Below are positions 1-8,267 of a stretch of 64,000 nt of DNA, in pieces. The stretch spans positions 65,277 to 129,276 of the forward strand of contig DLCK01000051.1 in assembly GCA_002480565.1 (NCBI GenBank), read 5' to 3'. Made by a program: the position numbers and the translations under genes. The stretch's first letter is position 1; each line of letters begins with the position of its first letter. This stretch comes from Phycisphaerales bacterium UBA7800 (GTDB taxonomy: Bacteria > Planctomycetota > Phycisphaerae > Phycisphaerales > Phycisphaeraceae). Under the pieces are notes generated by a model that ran no database searches, was not told where the DNA came from, and worked only from the letters and a program-made list of their open reading frames with translations.

Positions 1-1177
1 TGGCAAAGCCTTTGGAGGCGTCAATCATGAACAGAGCCTTTTCGCCTGACGCGCGGAGATGAGCTTCGGCTTTGTCAATGACGATAATGCAGGCGGGGAT
101 ACCGGTGCCATAGAACAGGTTGGCAGGCAGGCCGATGATGCCTTTGATGTAGCCCTTGCGGATAAGGTTGCGACGGATTTCTGCTTCGGCATTCCCGCGG
201 AAGAGGACGCCATGCGGGAGAATGCAGGCACCTTGGCCAGTGGACTTGAGAGAGCGGACGATGTGCAGAAGGTAGGCATAATCGCCCTGTTTGGCGGGGG
301 GAATGCCGAAGTGTTTGAAGCGGTCATGAGGATCGTGGAGCGGGTCGAGGCCGGTGCTCCAGCGTTTGTCGGAGAATGGCGGATTGGCGATGACGTAGTC
401 GAAGGTTTTAAGTGCTCCGTCATCGTTGGTGAACTTGGGATCGGTGAGGGTGTTGCCCTGCTTGATGTCTGCATGAGCATTGTTGTGGAGGATCATGTTC
501 ATGTAGGCAAGACTGGAAGTGGCGGAGTCTTTTTCCTGGCCGTAGAGCGAGACCTTGGAAGGTGCAGTATCCGCGACTTTCAGCAGCAGCGAGCCAGAGC
601 CACAGGTGGGGTCATAGATGGTGGTGGAAGGTGTGGTTTTGGCGGTGGCAATGCCCAGTATTTGAGCCATGATGCGGCTGACCTCGGCGGGCGTATAGAA
701 CTGGCCTTTGGATTTGCCGGACTCGGTGGCAAAGTGGCGCATGAGGTATTCGTAGGCATCGCCAAGGATGTCATCACCATCTGCCCGGTTCTTGGAGAAG
801 TCCAGTTCCGGCTTTTCAAAGATGGCGATGAGATTGGTCAGGCGATCGACCTTCTCTTTGCCCGTGCCGAGCTTGGAATCATCATTGAAGTCCGGCATGT
901 CGGAGATGCGGTTTTTACTGGCAAGGGGACCGATGATCTTTTTGTTGATCAGGTCGCCGATGTTGGGATTGCCTTTGAGGGCAACCATGTCGTCGAAGGT
1001 GGAACCCTTGGGAACGGTGATGTCACCATAGGGTTGGCCAGCGAACTTGTCGGAGACATATTTGAGGAACAGCAGTACGAGGACATAGTCTTTGTATTGG
1101 GATGCATCCATGCCCCCGCGGAGTTCATCGCAGGAGGCCCAGATGGAGGAGTAGAGTTCGGATTTTTTCAATGCCAT
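1..1177 (-). CDS. hsdM: Type I restriction-modification methyltransferase subunit HsdM (3' end beyond window)
   Basis: N6-adenine methyltransferase subunit of a type I restriction-modification complex. Reading leftward from the ATG at 1177, the protein begins MALKKSELYSSIWASCDEL and stays open to the window edge (about 392 residues). The N-terminal HsdM helical domain is followed by the SAM-binding region (DPTCGSGSLLLK) and the catalytic NPPF motif (VIANPPFSDKRW), then the GIPAC strand. A long open frame on the other strand over the same stretch is only its antisense. HsdS and HsdR are not visible and should lie left of the window. It probably belongs to the left integrated element, since tRNA-linked elements often carry such systems, but that boundary is not in view. 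Confidence 0.95.
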   Translation of the reverse strand, partial: MALKKSELYSSIWASCDELRGGMDASQYKDYVLVLLFLKYVSDKFAGQPYGDITVPKGSTFDDMVALKGNPNIGDLINKKIIGPLASKNRISDMPDFNDDSKLGTGKEKVDRLTNLIAIFEKPELDFSKNRADGDDILGDAYEYLMRHFATESGKSKGQFYTPAEVSRIMAQILGIATAKTTPSTTIYDPTCGSGSLLLKVADTAPSKVSLYGQEKDSATSSLAYMNMILHNNAHADIKQGNTLTDPKFTNDDGALKTFDYVIANPPFSDKRWSTGLDPLHDPHDRFKHFGIPPAKQGDYAYLLHIVRSLKSTGQGACILPHGVLFRGNAEAEIRRNLIRKGYIKGIIGLPANLFYGTGIPACIIVIDKAEAHLRASGEKALFMIDASKGFA

Positions 1178-1589
1178 GGGTGGTGGTTTGCCTGTGAGTG
1201 AATTGTTTTATCAGAAGCTGTATGTTAATAACTGTCACAGTCAGCAATTGTCACTATTCAGACCTTTGCGGTCAAACAAGTGAAAAGTCCCCGTTGTAAG
1301 ACACAAGGATGTAGCAATGCCAAATGAAAAAAGTAGATACGTGGGTACGCACACATGAACGCTGCACTTTTTCAGGTGTTGAAATGATGGACTCGGTAAA
1401 ACCAATTCAAGCAGCTTCCTCTTCATTAATAGTCGTGTTATAAACTGGTTTGGAGACTGGACCGACTGAAAGCGGTCAGATTTGATGTATGGGCATTCGA
1501 TTGATCCCCGGAATGAATGATCGAGGCGGCTGTTCCTTCATCTGCTGGACTGCTCCGCCCGGTCTGCCCAACAGTAGCAGGTGGATATT
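1178..1589. other. Intergenic region between divergent hsdM and a hypothetical gene
   Basis: About 410 bases that must hold the start signals of hsdM (leftward) and of the gene at 1590 (rightward). I see no convincing coding frame, tRNA or repeat here. Short open frames lack a ribosome-binding site and a protein-like composition. Confidence 0.5.
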
Positions 1590-2408
1590 ATGCTCTTTCC
1601 CATTGTTGACTTGTACTTCACGTATCGGGATGACAGACCCAAGTTGTGTTATGTACTGGAAGGCTTAGCTGACGATGAAATCAAAGTCCTGCTGGAAGCG
1701 ATGAAACGCCGCTTCGATAAGTCCGAGCCGGACGCCTTCACGTTCTCCATCAAGATCAGCGACGAATACTCCCCGCTGGAACGGGTGGAGCGGCAGCGCG
1801 GCGGGGATTGGGCCGACTCGGGAATCAACAGCTTGGCCGACAAAATGCTCGCAAGCATGAATCTTGGCACGATTGACGGTATGAATGTTGAGCAACAACG
1901 ATGGCTGAACGTTCGTAATACCACCATCGCGCTATGTGGCGATATTAACCGATTGCGGATCGATTTATGCCTTGGGCCAAGCAAGTCTTCAATTCTGTCT
2001 GTTGTCAGTCGTGATGAACTGCTTGCGCATCTTGATTCCGTGGAATATCGGCTACCTGAGCTTCTTGGGCCGAAAGAGAAACTAGATTTCAATACTGGTG
2101 GTAAGTCTCTAAATGGTGAAAAGAATCGAAGCGTCGAGTTGCCCATCACTTCAACTCTGCATGATCCACCTGAAAATTCAACAGAATCAAAACAACGAAA
2201 AGGTAAATCCAAGAGAAAAGGCGGCAGAACACCAATCAAGGACAATCCCGTAAAACTCAATAAGTACACGAACTTTTATCGTGGCTGGCAAGATGCCAAA
2301 GAGGCTCCGAAAGAGGATCGACTTACATTTGAACAATACTGTCTTCACAATGACGTCGAATTAAATGAAGGCAAACGGATGAGAGAATGGGGGCGTACAA
2401 ACTTGTAA
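1590..2408 (+). CDS. Hypothetical protein of the left element
   Basis: About 272 residues; family not recognised. The ATG at 1590 is preferred over the upstream GTG at 1581 because AGGTGG lies about 6 bases before it. The N-terminal half is mixed alpha/beta with an acidic bias. The middle (about residues 195-220) is a Lys/Arg-rich linker (KQRKGKSKRKGGR), and the C-terminal 45 residues are charged and helical with Trp/Tyr (NFYRGWQDAKE, MREWGR), which could bind nucleic acid. There is no signal peptide or membrane segment. It stands alone between hsdM and the replication operon, so context gives little. An accessory or cargo gene is an inference. Confidence 0.6.
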   Translation: MLFPIVDLYFTYRDDRPKLCYVLEGLADDEIKVLLEAMKRRFDKSEPDAFTFSIKISDEYSPLERVERQRGGDWADSGINSLADKMLASMNLGTIDGMNVEQQRWLNVRNTTIALCGDINRLRIDLCLGPSKSSILSVVSRDELLAHLDSVEYRLPELLGPKEKLDFNTGGKSLNGEKNRSVELPITSTLHDPPENSTESKQRKGKSKRKGGRTPIKDNPVKLNKYTNFYRGWQDAKEAPKEDRLTFEQYCLHNDVELNEGKRMREWGRTNL

Positions 2409-2616
2409 TTAAGTTTTCTGGAGCAATAGGTTTTCTGGAAAGAAAAAACGTAGGTGTGGCAACTTCTTAATAAAAAAGAACTTGCTTGGCGTGTGCTGGC
2501 AATTATGATTCCAGAAAACCGTAAATGGGTATTCTGTCTGGAACTGCCAATAAACTTTCCATAACAGGCGACACACCGGTAAGGATGCTGGCCCGACCTG
2601 TTACGGAGATAGCCCA
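2409..2616. promoter_or_regulatory. Control region with three copies of a 10-bp element
   Basis: The 208 bases before the HTH/Xis-like gene contain GTTTTCTGGA at 2413-2422 and 2430-2439 as direct repeats, and its exact reverse complement TCCAGAAAAC at 2510-2519. Three identical 10-mers in 110 bases upstream of an AlpA-type regulator suggest operator or integrase/excisionase arm sites. This is inference from position; no -10/-35 pair is clear enough to name. Confidence 0.45.
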
Positions 2617-2868
2617 ATGGCTTTCACTTCTAAACCCACCGGCGGGGCTGACGCCGGGGTCGAAATGAGCCGACCCGTATTGCTTGACGTTCGCCAAGTC
2701 GCCAAAATGCTCAACGCATCGTCGCGCACCGTTTACCGGCTTTCTGACATGGGCCGGATGCCGCAACCAGTCAAACTGGGGGCGCTAGTTCGCTGGCGTG
2801 CTGTTGAACTGCGTGATTGGATTGACGCCGGCTGTCCGACTTGCCGTAAAGGGGGTGCGAAATGTTGA
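2617..2868 (+). CDS. AlpA/excisionase-family helix-turn-helix protein
   Basis: 83 residues with one MerR/AlpA-type winged helix (HTH_17): LLDVRQVAKMLNASSRTVYR, then a wing (MPQPVKLGALVRWRAVELRDWI). Proteins of this kind act as excisionases or as activators of the integrase operon in mobile elements. It ends CPTCRKGGAKC, and the Cys-rich tail may bind zinc. The stop overlaps the next ATG at 2862, so it is the first gene of the compact rightward operon that ends with the integrase at 6081. Either an Xis or a regulatory role fits; the sequence does not decide. Confidence 0.85.
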   Translation: MAFTSKPTGGADAGVEMSRPVLLDVRQVAKMLNASSRTVYRLSDMGRMPQPVKLGALVRWRAVELRDWIDAGCPTCRKGGAKC

Positions 2869-3356
2869 ACAATCGCCCCAAACTGTCGGACATTCTCAAC
2901 GGCGGAACCGACTCACTACACCAGCAATGGCAATCGACCCAAGCCGCCGGAGATTTTTCACCCCTGCCAGCTGGAACGTATACCACCCATGTGACCGCCG
3001 GGGAACTGTTCACAGCACGAAGTGGGACTCCAGGATACAAGCTGACTTTCCGAATATTGGAAGGCGAACACACCGGGCGTCAACTTTGGCATGACGTGTG
3101 GCTGACCGCTACCGCATTGCCTATGGCCAAGAGGGACCTGGGCAAACTTGGCGTCACTAGCTTGGAACAATTGGAAATGCCTCTACCGCTGGGCATCCGT
3201 TGCACTGTCAAGGTGACGTTACGACGCGAAGATGACGGCGCGGAGTACAACCGTGTTCAATCGTTTGTGGTAGTCGGAATCGACGCTGACCCGACCGCTG
3301 ACAATGACTTTGCACCGGACGAACCGGGACAAGCTGAGGGGGTAAGCCATGAGTAA
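2862..3356 (+). CDS. DUF669-type phage replication/recombination accessory protein
   Basis: 164 residues resembling the DUF669 family found beside phage recombinases and primases: PLPAGTYTTHVTAGEL, then GTPGYKLTFRILEGEHTGRQLWHDVWLT and a C-terminal beta-rich part (CTVKVTLRRED). The family is thought to bind single-stranded DNA; that comes from its usual neighbours, not from a visible catalytic motif. It overlaps the HTH gene by 7 bases and the primase gene by 8, so all three are probably translationally coupled. Confidence 0.75.
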   Translation: MLNNRPKLSDILNGGTDSLHQQWQSTQAAGDFSPLPAGTYTTHVTAGELFTARSGTPGYKLTFRILEGEHTGRQLWHDVWLTATALPMAKRDLGKLGVTSLEQLEMPLPLGIRCTVKVTLRREDDGAEYNRVQSFVVVGIDADPTADNDFAPDEPGQAEGVSHE

Positions 3357-4341
3357 TGCAACCCCTTTCGGTTTTCGGATTGTCGGAGCATGTACCGGCG
3401 ACCGAAAGCTGATTGATTGGCCGAAAGCATTTGCTGCGTACTGCTCGGCAAATGCCAAGGCTGGGGTGAGTAACGAGGGCTATCTATCGGCTTTCACGTT
3501 TGGGTGCGACTTTCGCGATCACCTGCAACGCACTGGCTCCACACGTGCCTATAAGGGGTCGTGTGGTGCCTTGTGGTGCTGGTGGGACATTGACCGGGCC
3601 GATGATCTTGTGCTCGCCCTAAATGACGCTAGAACGCTTTGCGTGCAATTGGGTGAACGCTTCACTGTAAGTGATGATTCACTGCTGGTATTCTTCTCTG
3701 GCTCCAAGGGCTTTCACGTGGGCCTGCCGCTGTGGGGCTTCGGTCCCAAACCGGGGCCGATGTTTCACCGGATTGCCCGACGGTTTGCTGAGCAAGTTGC
3801 TGAGCAAGCTGGTATCGTAATTGATACGGGGGTTTATGATTGTGTCCGGGCTTTCCGCGCCCCAAACTCACGTCACCCCAAAACGGGATTACACAAACGC
3901 CGTTTGACAGTGGATGAACTGCTCTACACGGGTGTTGATCGCATCGTTGAACTTGCCTGCGAGCCTGAGCCGTTCGAATTGGCAGAACTTGGCGACGGGA
4001 AATGTGGCTTTGAATTGCCTGCCGCATGGAATGCCGCTACTGAGCAAGTGCAGAATGAAAGTAAAGCGATGCTCAAACGCCGTGATGCCGTGGTCAAAGG
4101 TGACGTATCGGCAAAGCTCAACTCACTAACGCTGCATTTTCTCCGCGAAGGTGCGACGACTGGTGACCGCCACCGGTTGTTATTCAGCGCATCGGCGAAT
4201 CTAGCTGAATGTGGTGCACCACTACACCTATGCCACGGACTGCTTAGTGAGCCGGCGCGTGATTCGGGTTTGCCGCCATCGGAAGTCGAACGGCAGATTC
4301 GGTGCGGATATGAACACGGCATTAAAGGGGGTATAGCATGA
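3349..4341 (+). CDS. Archaeo-eukaryotic primase (AEP/prim-pol) family protein
   Basis: 330 residues with the three AEP motifs in order. Motif I is WWDIDRADD (metal-binding DxD, about residues 83-91), motif II is FFSGSKGFHVGL (the s-x-H nucleotide-binding motif), and motif III is the basic RAFRAPNSRHPKTGLHKRRL region. The core is followed by a C-terminal helical extension with Cys/His residues (LAECGAPLHLCHGLL). AEP primases make RNA or DNA primers and are common in plasmids, satellites and integrative elements. It overlaps the downstream DnaB-like gene by 4 bases (ATGA). Together they suggest that the left element carries its own replication module. Confidence 0.85.
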   Translation: MSNATPFGFRIVGACTGDRKLIDWPKAFAAYCSANAKAGVSNEGYLSAFTFGCDFRDHLQRTGSTRAYKGSCGALWCWWDIDRADDLVLALNDARTLCVQLGERFTVSDDSLLVFFSGSKGFHVGLPLWGFGPKPGPMFHRIARRFAEQVAEQAGIVIDTGVYDCVRAFRAPNSRHPKTGLHKRRLTVDELLYTGVDRIVELACEPEPFELAELGDGKCGFELPAAWNAATEQVQNESKAMLKRRDAVVKGDVSAKLNSLTLHFLREGATTGDRHRLLFSASANLAECGAPLHLCHGLLSEPARDSGLPPSEVERQIRCGYEHGIKGGIA

Positions 4342-5285
4342 CAAGCAATTACACCACCGCTGAAAATGTACTGGGATCGTGGCGCGATGACTTGATGACC
4401 AGCAGACAACCGACGTTCTATCCCATGGGGGCTGGGGCATTGAGCCGGCTGGAAGTCGGGCCGGGGCTGGTAACATTGATCGGTGGCGCACCAGGAGCCG
4501 GCAATACCGCCTTTGCCATGCAAGGCGTTCTCGATGCTCTGCGATTCACACCGGCCTTGCGGGTATTGGTATGCAATATCGAAATGCCGCCAACGGTGCT
4601 GATGGATCGCCAGCTTTCCAGATTGTCGGGCGTGGACCTGACGACGATTCGCTACCGCCGGCTGGAATCTCAACACGGCGACCGCATCGACCAAGGCATG
4701 ACAACGCTTGAGAGTGTAGCCGACCGACTGTGTTTTGTCCGACCGCCGTTTGACTTGGGCAACGTGGCCGCTACTGCCGATGAATTTGGTGCTGATCTGC
4801 TGGTTCTGGATTACATTCAACGCATTGCATTACCGGGGGACCATGAGCCTGACCGGGGCCGCGTCAATCGGACGATGGATTGCTTACGGCAATTCGCCGA
4901 TGCTGGTGTGGCTGTCATTGTGGTAAGCGCTGTAGGACGCTCCAAAGACAGTAAGGGGCGTTCAAGTTATGCCGGTGAGGGGTTGAATCTTGCCAGCTTC
5001 CGCGAAAGCTCGGAACTGGAATTTGGGGCCGATGACGCCTTTATTCTGTATCCGGATTCTGACGACTCGACCGGCGACCTGATGACGTTAAAACATCTTA
5101 AATCAAGACATGGTGAGTGCCGCGACTTGTCGCTAACATTCGACCGCAAACGGCAACACTTTGAGCCAGCAGCAAGCGAAACGGGTACGCCGGCAATTCC
5201 AATCCGGAAACTTTCAAACGCTGTGGCCGAACTTTGGAAACGTACCCCTGCCGCTGCTGATGAAGCGGGGTGCGATGATGAGTGA
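4338..5285 (+). CDS. DnaB/RadA-like RecA-fold ATPase with altered Walker A
   Basis: 315 residues matching the C-terminal RecA-fold of replicative DnaB helicases without their N-terminal domain. It shows GPGLVTLIGGAPGAGNTAF (Walker A region), ADLLVLDYIQRI (Walker B), VIVVSAVGRSKD (motif H3-like) and FRESSELEFGADDAFIL (motif H4-like). The invariant Walker A lysine is replaced: residue 56 is Asn (AAT at 4503-4505), giving GAPGAGNT rather than GxxGxGKT. Loss of this lysine normally abolishes or strongly reduces ATP hydrolysis, so the protein may be non-catalytic, a DNA-loading platform, or a decayed copy. It sits directly after the primase and before an HTH protein. Confidence 0.85.
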   Translation: MTSNYTTAENVLGSWRDDLMTSRQPTFYPMGAGALSRLEVGPGLVTLIGGAPGAGNTAFAMQGVLDALRFTPALRVLVCNIEMPPTVLMDRQLSRLSGVDLTTIRYRRLESQHGDRIDQGMTTLESVADRLCFVRPPFDLGNVAATADEFGADLLVLDYIQRIALPGDHEPDRGRVNRTMDCLRQFADAGVAVIVVSAVGRSKDSKGRSSYAGEGLNLASFRESSELEFGADDAFILYPDSDDSTGDLMTLKHLKSRHGECRDLSLTFDRKRQHFEPAASETGTPAIPIRKLSNAVAELWKRTPAAADEAGCDDE

Positions 5286-5670
5286 GAGCCGCATTATCCC
5301 TGCTGGTGATGTCCTGCCACCGATGGATGACGAACCGCGAACCGCAAAGCCTAAGCACGGCAAAGGAGACAAGCGGCGAACACGTGACCGCTTTGTGGTA
5401 CTCAATTCGTTTGTCGATTGCAGCATGGCCAACCTGACACGGTCCGAACTCGCTGTTTGGCTGGTACTCTACCGGGATGAACGTAAGGGAACCGCATGTA
5501 CAAGTGCCGCCTATATTGCAAAGCGAGCCGGCACAAGTCCACGACGCACACTGGACGCCATCGGAAAGCTCTGTAAGCGTGGCTTGGTAAAACGCATTTA
5601 TCGTGGCGGTCTGAACCGTGGGGCGTCTACATATCGCATATTCCCATTGGCGAGTGTAACAGACAAGTGA
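5275..5670 (+). CDS. Winged-helix DNA-binding protein
   Basis: 131 residues from the ATG at 5275 (another ATG follows at 5278). An upstream in-frame start would overlap the helicase gene much further and is not preferred. A basic N-terminal segment (KHGKGDKRRTRDRF) precedes a winged helix: LTRSELAVWLVLYRDER, then TSAAYIAKRAGTSPRRTLDAIGKLCKRGLVKRI with a short wing. Such helix-turn-helix proteins close many phage and plasmid replication operons as initiators or regulators. Exact role unknown. Confidence 0.8.
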   Translation: MMSESRIIPAGDVLPPMDDEPRTAKPKHGKGDKRRTRDRFVVLNSFVDCSMANLTRSELAVWLVLYRDERKGTACTSAAYIAKRAGTSPRRTLDAIGKLCKRGLVKRIYRGGLNRGASTYRIFPLASVTDK

Positions 5671-5674
5671 CTGA

Positions 5675-5735
5675 TGACGTGTACGTCACTAGCACTGGTG
5701 ACATTTCCGTGCAATTACTGATGACGTATACGTCA
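5675..5735. promoter_or_regulatory. Pair of palindromic operator-like sites
   Basis: TGACGTATACGTCA at 5722-5735 is a perfect 14-bp palindrome. TGACGTGTACGTCA at 5675-5688 is the same sequence with one central mismatch, 47 bp upstream. The pair lies just after the winged-helix gene and before the Cro/CI-like gene at 5860. The symmetry and repetition indicate a dimeric regulator's operator, and the two flanking HTH proteins are the obvious candidates (inference). Confidence 0.6.
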
Positions 5736-5859
5736 CCTATTCCATAAAGAACCATAAGCACGTGCATGCGCTCAAGGCTTCGCACGTGAATACAAAGTAA
5801 AGCAGATAAACCCGCAATTACTATTGACCTGAATACGGCGATTGGTCAAAATAAACACC

Positions 5860-6075
5860 ATGTCAACAAAGGAAAAAAACTTGACCGCTTTGCTTCGTGA
5901 AGCACTGCGCGAGGTTGAATCAGTACGGGCTGTGGCCAAGGCGACAGGACTTCGACATTCTTCACTGCTGCGGTTCATGCACAATGAGACGTCGCTGCGC
6001 CTTGATCTGGCTGACCGACTAGCTGAATACTTTGGAATTGAAAGCCGACGAATCAATCGCCGGCGGAGGGGATAA
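5860..6075 (+). CDS. Small Cro/CI-type helix-turn-helix regulator
   Basis: 71 residues from the ATG at 5860; an upstream TTG at 5842 is in frame but less likely. Helix-turn-helix: VRAVAKATGLRHSSLLRFMHN, followed by a helix (LRLDLADRLAEYFGIE) and a very basic tail (SRRINRRRRG). This small XRE-type regulator is typical beside integrase genes. It ends 5 bases before the integrase ATG, so it probably shares its transcript and may control it through the palindromes at 5675-5735. Confidence 0.8.
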   Translation: MSTKEKNLTALLREALREVESVRAVAKATGLRHSSLLRFMHNETSLRLDLADRLAEYFGIESRRINRRRRG

Positions 6076-6080
6076 ACAAA

Positions 6081-7373
6081 ATGGCATCACTTGTAACTTA
6101 TAACGATGGACTACGACGCATTGACTTCACACTAACGCCAAACGGTAAACGGCGATCTGTGCGACTTGGCAGGACAAACGCCAAGGCAGCGCGGTCCATC
6201 ATGGCGAAGGTTGAAACGATCATTGCTGACAAGCTGCAAAGTCGGCCACACGATGCGGAAGTCTCACAGTGGCTTGCATCGCTGGATGAAACGTTGCTCT
6301 CAAAGCTTCGAGCCGTTGGGCTGGCTGATGGGGTAGGCGTGACACAAACGACGCTGGGCGACTTCCTGGGCCGATATATGAAGACGATCAACGGCAAGCC
6401 GGCAACGTTTAAATCCTACGGGCATACCAAAAGAAACCTGTTGGACTTTTTCAATGCAAGTCGCTTGCTTGCTGATATCACAGAGGCGGATGCTGATGCC
6501 TGGCGGTCATGGCTGGTGGAGAATCAGGGATTAGCTATCCCAACCGTGGCGCGGCGTGTCGTGGCTGCTCGAACGTTTTGGCGTAAAGCTATTCGATGGA
6601 AGCTGACGAGTTCCAACCCATTTGAAGGAATCCGATCTGGCACACAGCAAAACGAAAGCCGAAAGTTTTTTGTACCTGCTGACACGATCCAAACGATTAT
6701 TGATGCTTGCTCCGATGTGCAATGGCGTTTGCTTATTGGCCTGAGTCGATGGGGTGGCTTGCGTTGCCCGTCTGAGCATTTGGCACTGACTTGGGCTGAT
6801 GTCGATTGGGAGGCTGGGGCATTGCGGGTCCGGTCGATCAAAACTGAACACCATGACGGTCATGCTGTCAGAACCGTCCCGATGTTTCCTGAATTACGGA
6901 CACTGTTGATGGACGCTTTTGAAGCTGCTGAACCAGGTGCCGTCCATGTCATTACACGTTACCGGGATGCAACACAAAATCTCAGAACCCAATTCATACG
7001 GATTATCCGATCTGCCGGCTTTGAACCCTGGCCGCGATTATGGCAAAATCTTCGTGCAAGCCGGGAATCTGAATTGATGCGGGAGTATGACTTATCGACT
7101 GTCTGTAAGTGGATTGGTAATTCACCTGCCGTTGCTGCCAAACACTATGCCATGAGCATTGACAGGGATGCTGATTTTAGAAAAGCAATCGGCAGGGGAC
7201 AGGCGCAGCAAAAAGCGCAGCAGTCACCGTCCGACGGACATGGTCAGGGCATGACATGTAAAAAGGGTGCGCATGAAAAAACCCCTGAAAACAAGGGGTT
7301 TGTCCATGGTCGGCAAGTTCTGTCAAATACAGACTTTACCGGGGAATGGGCGATACAGGGCTCGAACCTGTGA
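6081..7373 (+). CDS. int: Tyrosine recombinase/integrase of the left element
   Basis: 430 residues. An N-terminal SAM-like core-binding domain (about 90-190) is followed by the catalytic domain. Arm R is in LSRWGGLRCPSEHLALTW; the box II region is QNLRASRESELMREY, where LRASRESEL replaces the usual HxLRH as in many planctomycete integrases; the nucleophile Tyr is in AAKHYAM. The C-terminal 40 residues are unlike the catalytic domain, and the last ones (EWAIQGSNL) are encoded by the tRNA-Val-derived att repeat at 7345-7393. This is classical for an integrase next to its attachment site. The enzyme should target the 3' end of tRNA-Val. Confidence 0.93.
   Translation: MASLVTYNDGLRRIDFTLTPNGKRRSVRLGRTNAKAARSIMAKVETIIADKLQSRPHDAEVSQWLASLDETLLSKLRAVGLADGVGVTQTTLGDFLGRYMKTINGKPATFKSYGHTKRNLLDFFNASRLLADITEADADAWRSWLVENQGLAIPTVARRVVAARTFWRKAIRWKLTSSNPFEGIRSGTQQNESRKFFVPADTIQTIIDACSDVQWRLLIGLSRWGGLRCPSEHLALTWADVDWEAGALRVRSIKTEHHDGHAVRTVPMFPELRTLLMDAFEAAEPGAVHVITRYRDATQNLRTQFIRIIRSAGFEPWPRLWQNLRASRESELMREYDLSTVCKWIGNSPAVAAKHYAMSIDRDADFRKAIGRGQAQQKAQQSPSDGHGQGMTCKKGAHEKTPENKGFVHGRQVLSNTDFTGEWAIQGSNL
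7279..7301 (+). terminator. GC-rich hairpin inside the integrase 3' end
   Basis: AAACCCCT (7279-7286) and AGGGGTTT (7294-7301) form a perfect 8-bp stem with a 7-base loop, like the core of an intrinsic terminator. It lies inside the integrase reading frame, upstream of the att repeat, so the coding tail runs through it. Terminator function is likely but not certain. Confidence 0.5.
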
Positions 7374-7393
7374 CCTCACGCGTGTGAAGCGTG
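7345..7393. repeat. attL: Left attachment site of the prophage (tRNA-Val 3' fragment)
   Basis: A 49-bp sequence identical to 56387-56435, covering the T arm, variable loop and anticodon arm of tRNA-Val. Identity stops sharply at both sides (TTTTGACC here, CGCTCTAG at the right copy). It is also the right junction of the element at 1-7393, so two elements share this site. Confidence 0.93.
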
Positions 7394-7553
7394 TTTTGAC
7401 CCCACTCAGCAGTTCAGAATCAGCGTTTCTGGCTCAATAATGCGGATCATCGCTACCCATCACAACCAAGAAACACCTGGCAGACACCGAAATGCAGTGA
7501 AATGCAGTAAGTCCATTTTCTGATTTTGTATCCATTCCCGGTAAACACAAAAA

Positions 7554-7589
7554 CACCCCGCCGACCAAAGGCCCAAGATCGACGGGGTG
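7554..7589 (-). terminator. Intrinsic terminator of the leftward late operon
   Basis: Read leftward, a stem (CACCCCGTCGA pairing with TCGGCGGGGTG, with G-U pairs) is followed by TTTTTGTGTTT. It lies 52 bases after the stop of the last late gene (7641), with no coding between it and the att site. The remaining bases 7394-7553 show nothing else. Confidence 0.75.
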
Positions 7590-7640
7590 CGTGGCAAAGA
7601 GAACGAGCAAGTCCATGCCGGGTAGGAATGTCGCAATCGT

Positions 7641-8267
7641 TCAGGATGAATCCTGCACAGGCCTGCAGATGGGATTCTGGTTCGTTCTCTGTGGCATGGG
7701 TGAGTTTTTGCCACTTGCCTGAGGATGCAGATAACCTACGATGATCTTTGACCAGTACTCCGGACGTCGGAACACGCCGCTATGTCCTTTGGCCATCGGC
7801 CAGCAGTCCAGATTGTCGATTCGCGGGTCATTGCCCTTGTAGCCTTTGCGTCCCATGGCGCCCCAGGGATGCATGATCAGCCAGCGAGCTAGCCACACAG
7901 CCCAGTCACATCGGTTGTACATGACCAGGGCTTGGTTGAGACGCGGCCCGAAGTCGGTGTCACGGTCCAGGGCGGGATTGATCAAGACCGCGGAGAATGG
8001 CGGCACATCCATCCATGACAATCGTCGCACCAGGTCGCAACCGTTGGAGTGAGCCACGAACGCATCACCCTCGTCCATCATGTCGCCGATCGCTTGGGAC
8101 AGACCCATGTTGCCGAAGCGGGACATGAGCAGGCCCCACCATCCATACCGAAGTGGATGGGTCTTTAGACCGGCTTCTTGCAACGGTTCAGCGAGACGGC
8201 CGATTGATCCGGCACCGCCATCACTGACGTTGAAACCGTGGACGAGATAGATGCGGTTGGTACTCAT
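7641..8267 (-). CDS. Alpha/beta-hydrolase fold protein, last late gene
   Basis: 208 residues. It begins with a strand and oxyanion-like motif (IYLVHGFNVSDGG) and has a nucleophile elbow FVAHSNGCDLVRR, where Ser is in the HSNG variant of GxSxG. A later strand (SAVLINPALD) and acid/His candidates (HPWGAMG) follow. This is a lipase/esterase-like hydrolase. It overlaps the upstream lipoprotein gene by 4 bases and is the distal gene of the late operon, where phages often keep lysis functions. No peptidoglycan hydrolase was recognised elsewhere, so a role in envelope disruption is possible but purely inferred. Confidence 0.75.
   Translation of the reverse strand: MSTNRIYLVHGFNVSDGGAGSIGRLAEPLQEAGLKTHPLRYGWWGLLMSRFGNMGLSQAIGDMMDEGDAFVAHSNGCDLVRRLSWMDVPPFSAVLINPALDRDTDFGPRLNQALVMYNRCDWAVWLARWLIMHPWGAMGRKGYKGNDPRIDNLDCWPMAKGHSGVFRRPEYWSKIIVGYLHPQASGKNSPMPQRTNQNPICRPVQDSS

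Larger units (their letters stand above)
1..7393. mobile_element. Left integrated element (right part only)
   Basis: The rightward module of HTH, DUF669, AEP primase, DnaB-like ATPase, HTH and tyrosine integrase ends at a 49-bp tRNA-Val fragment, which is the right attachment junction of the element. No second copy of the fragment is visible between 1 and 7345, so the left end lies outside the window and hsdM may be cargo. No structural phage genes are seen. A phage satellite or integrative plasmid-like element is the best description. Confidence 0.65.

Noticed and set aside
59..1201. Long rightward open frame of 380 codons
   Set aside because: It is the antisense of hsdM; the leftward frame has clear methyltransferase motifs while this one is Gly/Val-rich without family features.
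1241..1426. 61-codon leftward frame in the hsdM upstream region
   Set aside because: No ribosome-binding site, no protein-like pattern; treated as non-coding.
3924..4820. 298-codon leftward frame across the primase and DnaB-like genes
   Set aside because: Antisense of two genes with clear motifs; composition rich in Ser/Arg/His/Gln as expected of a shadow.
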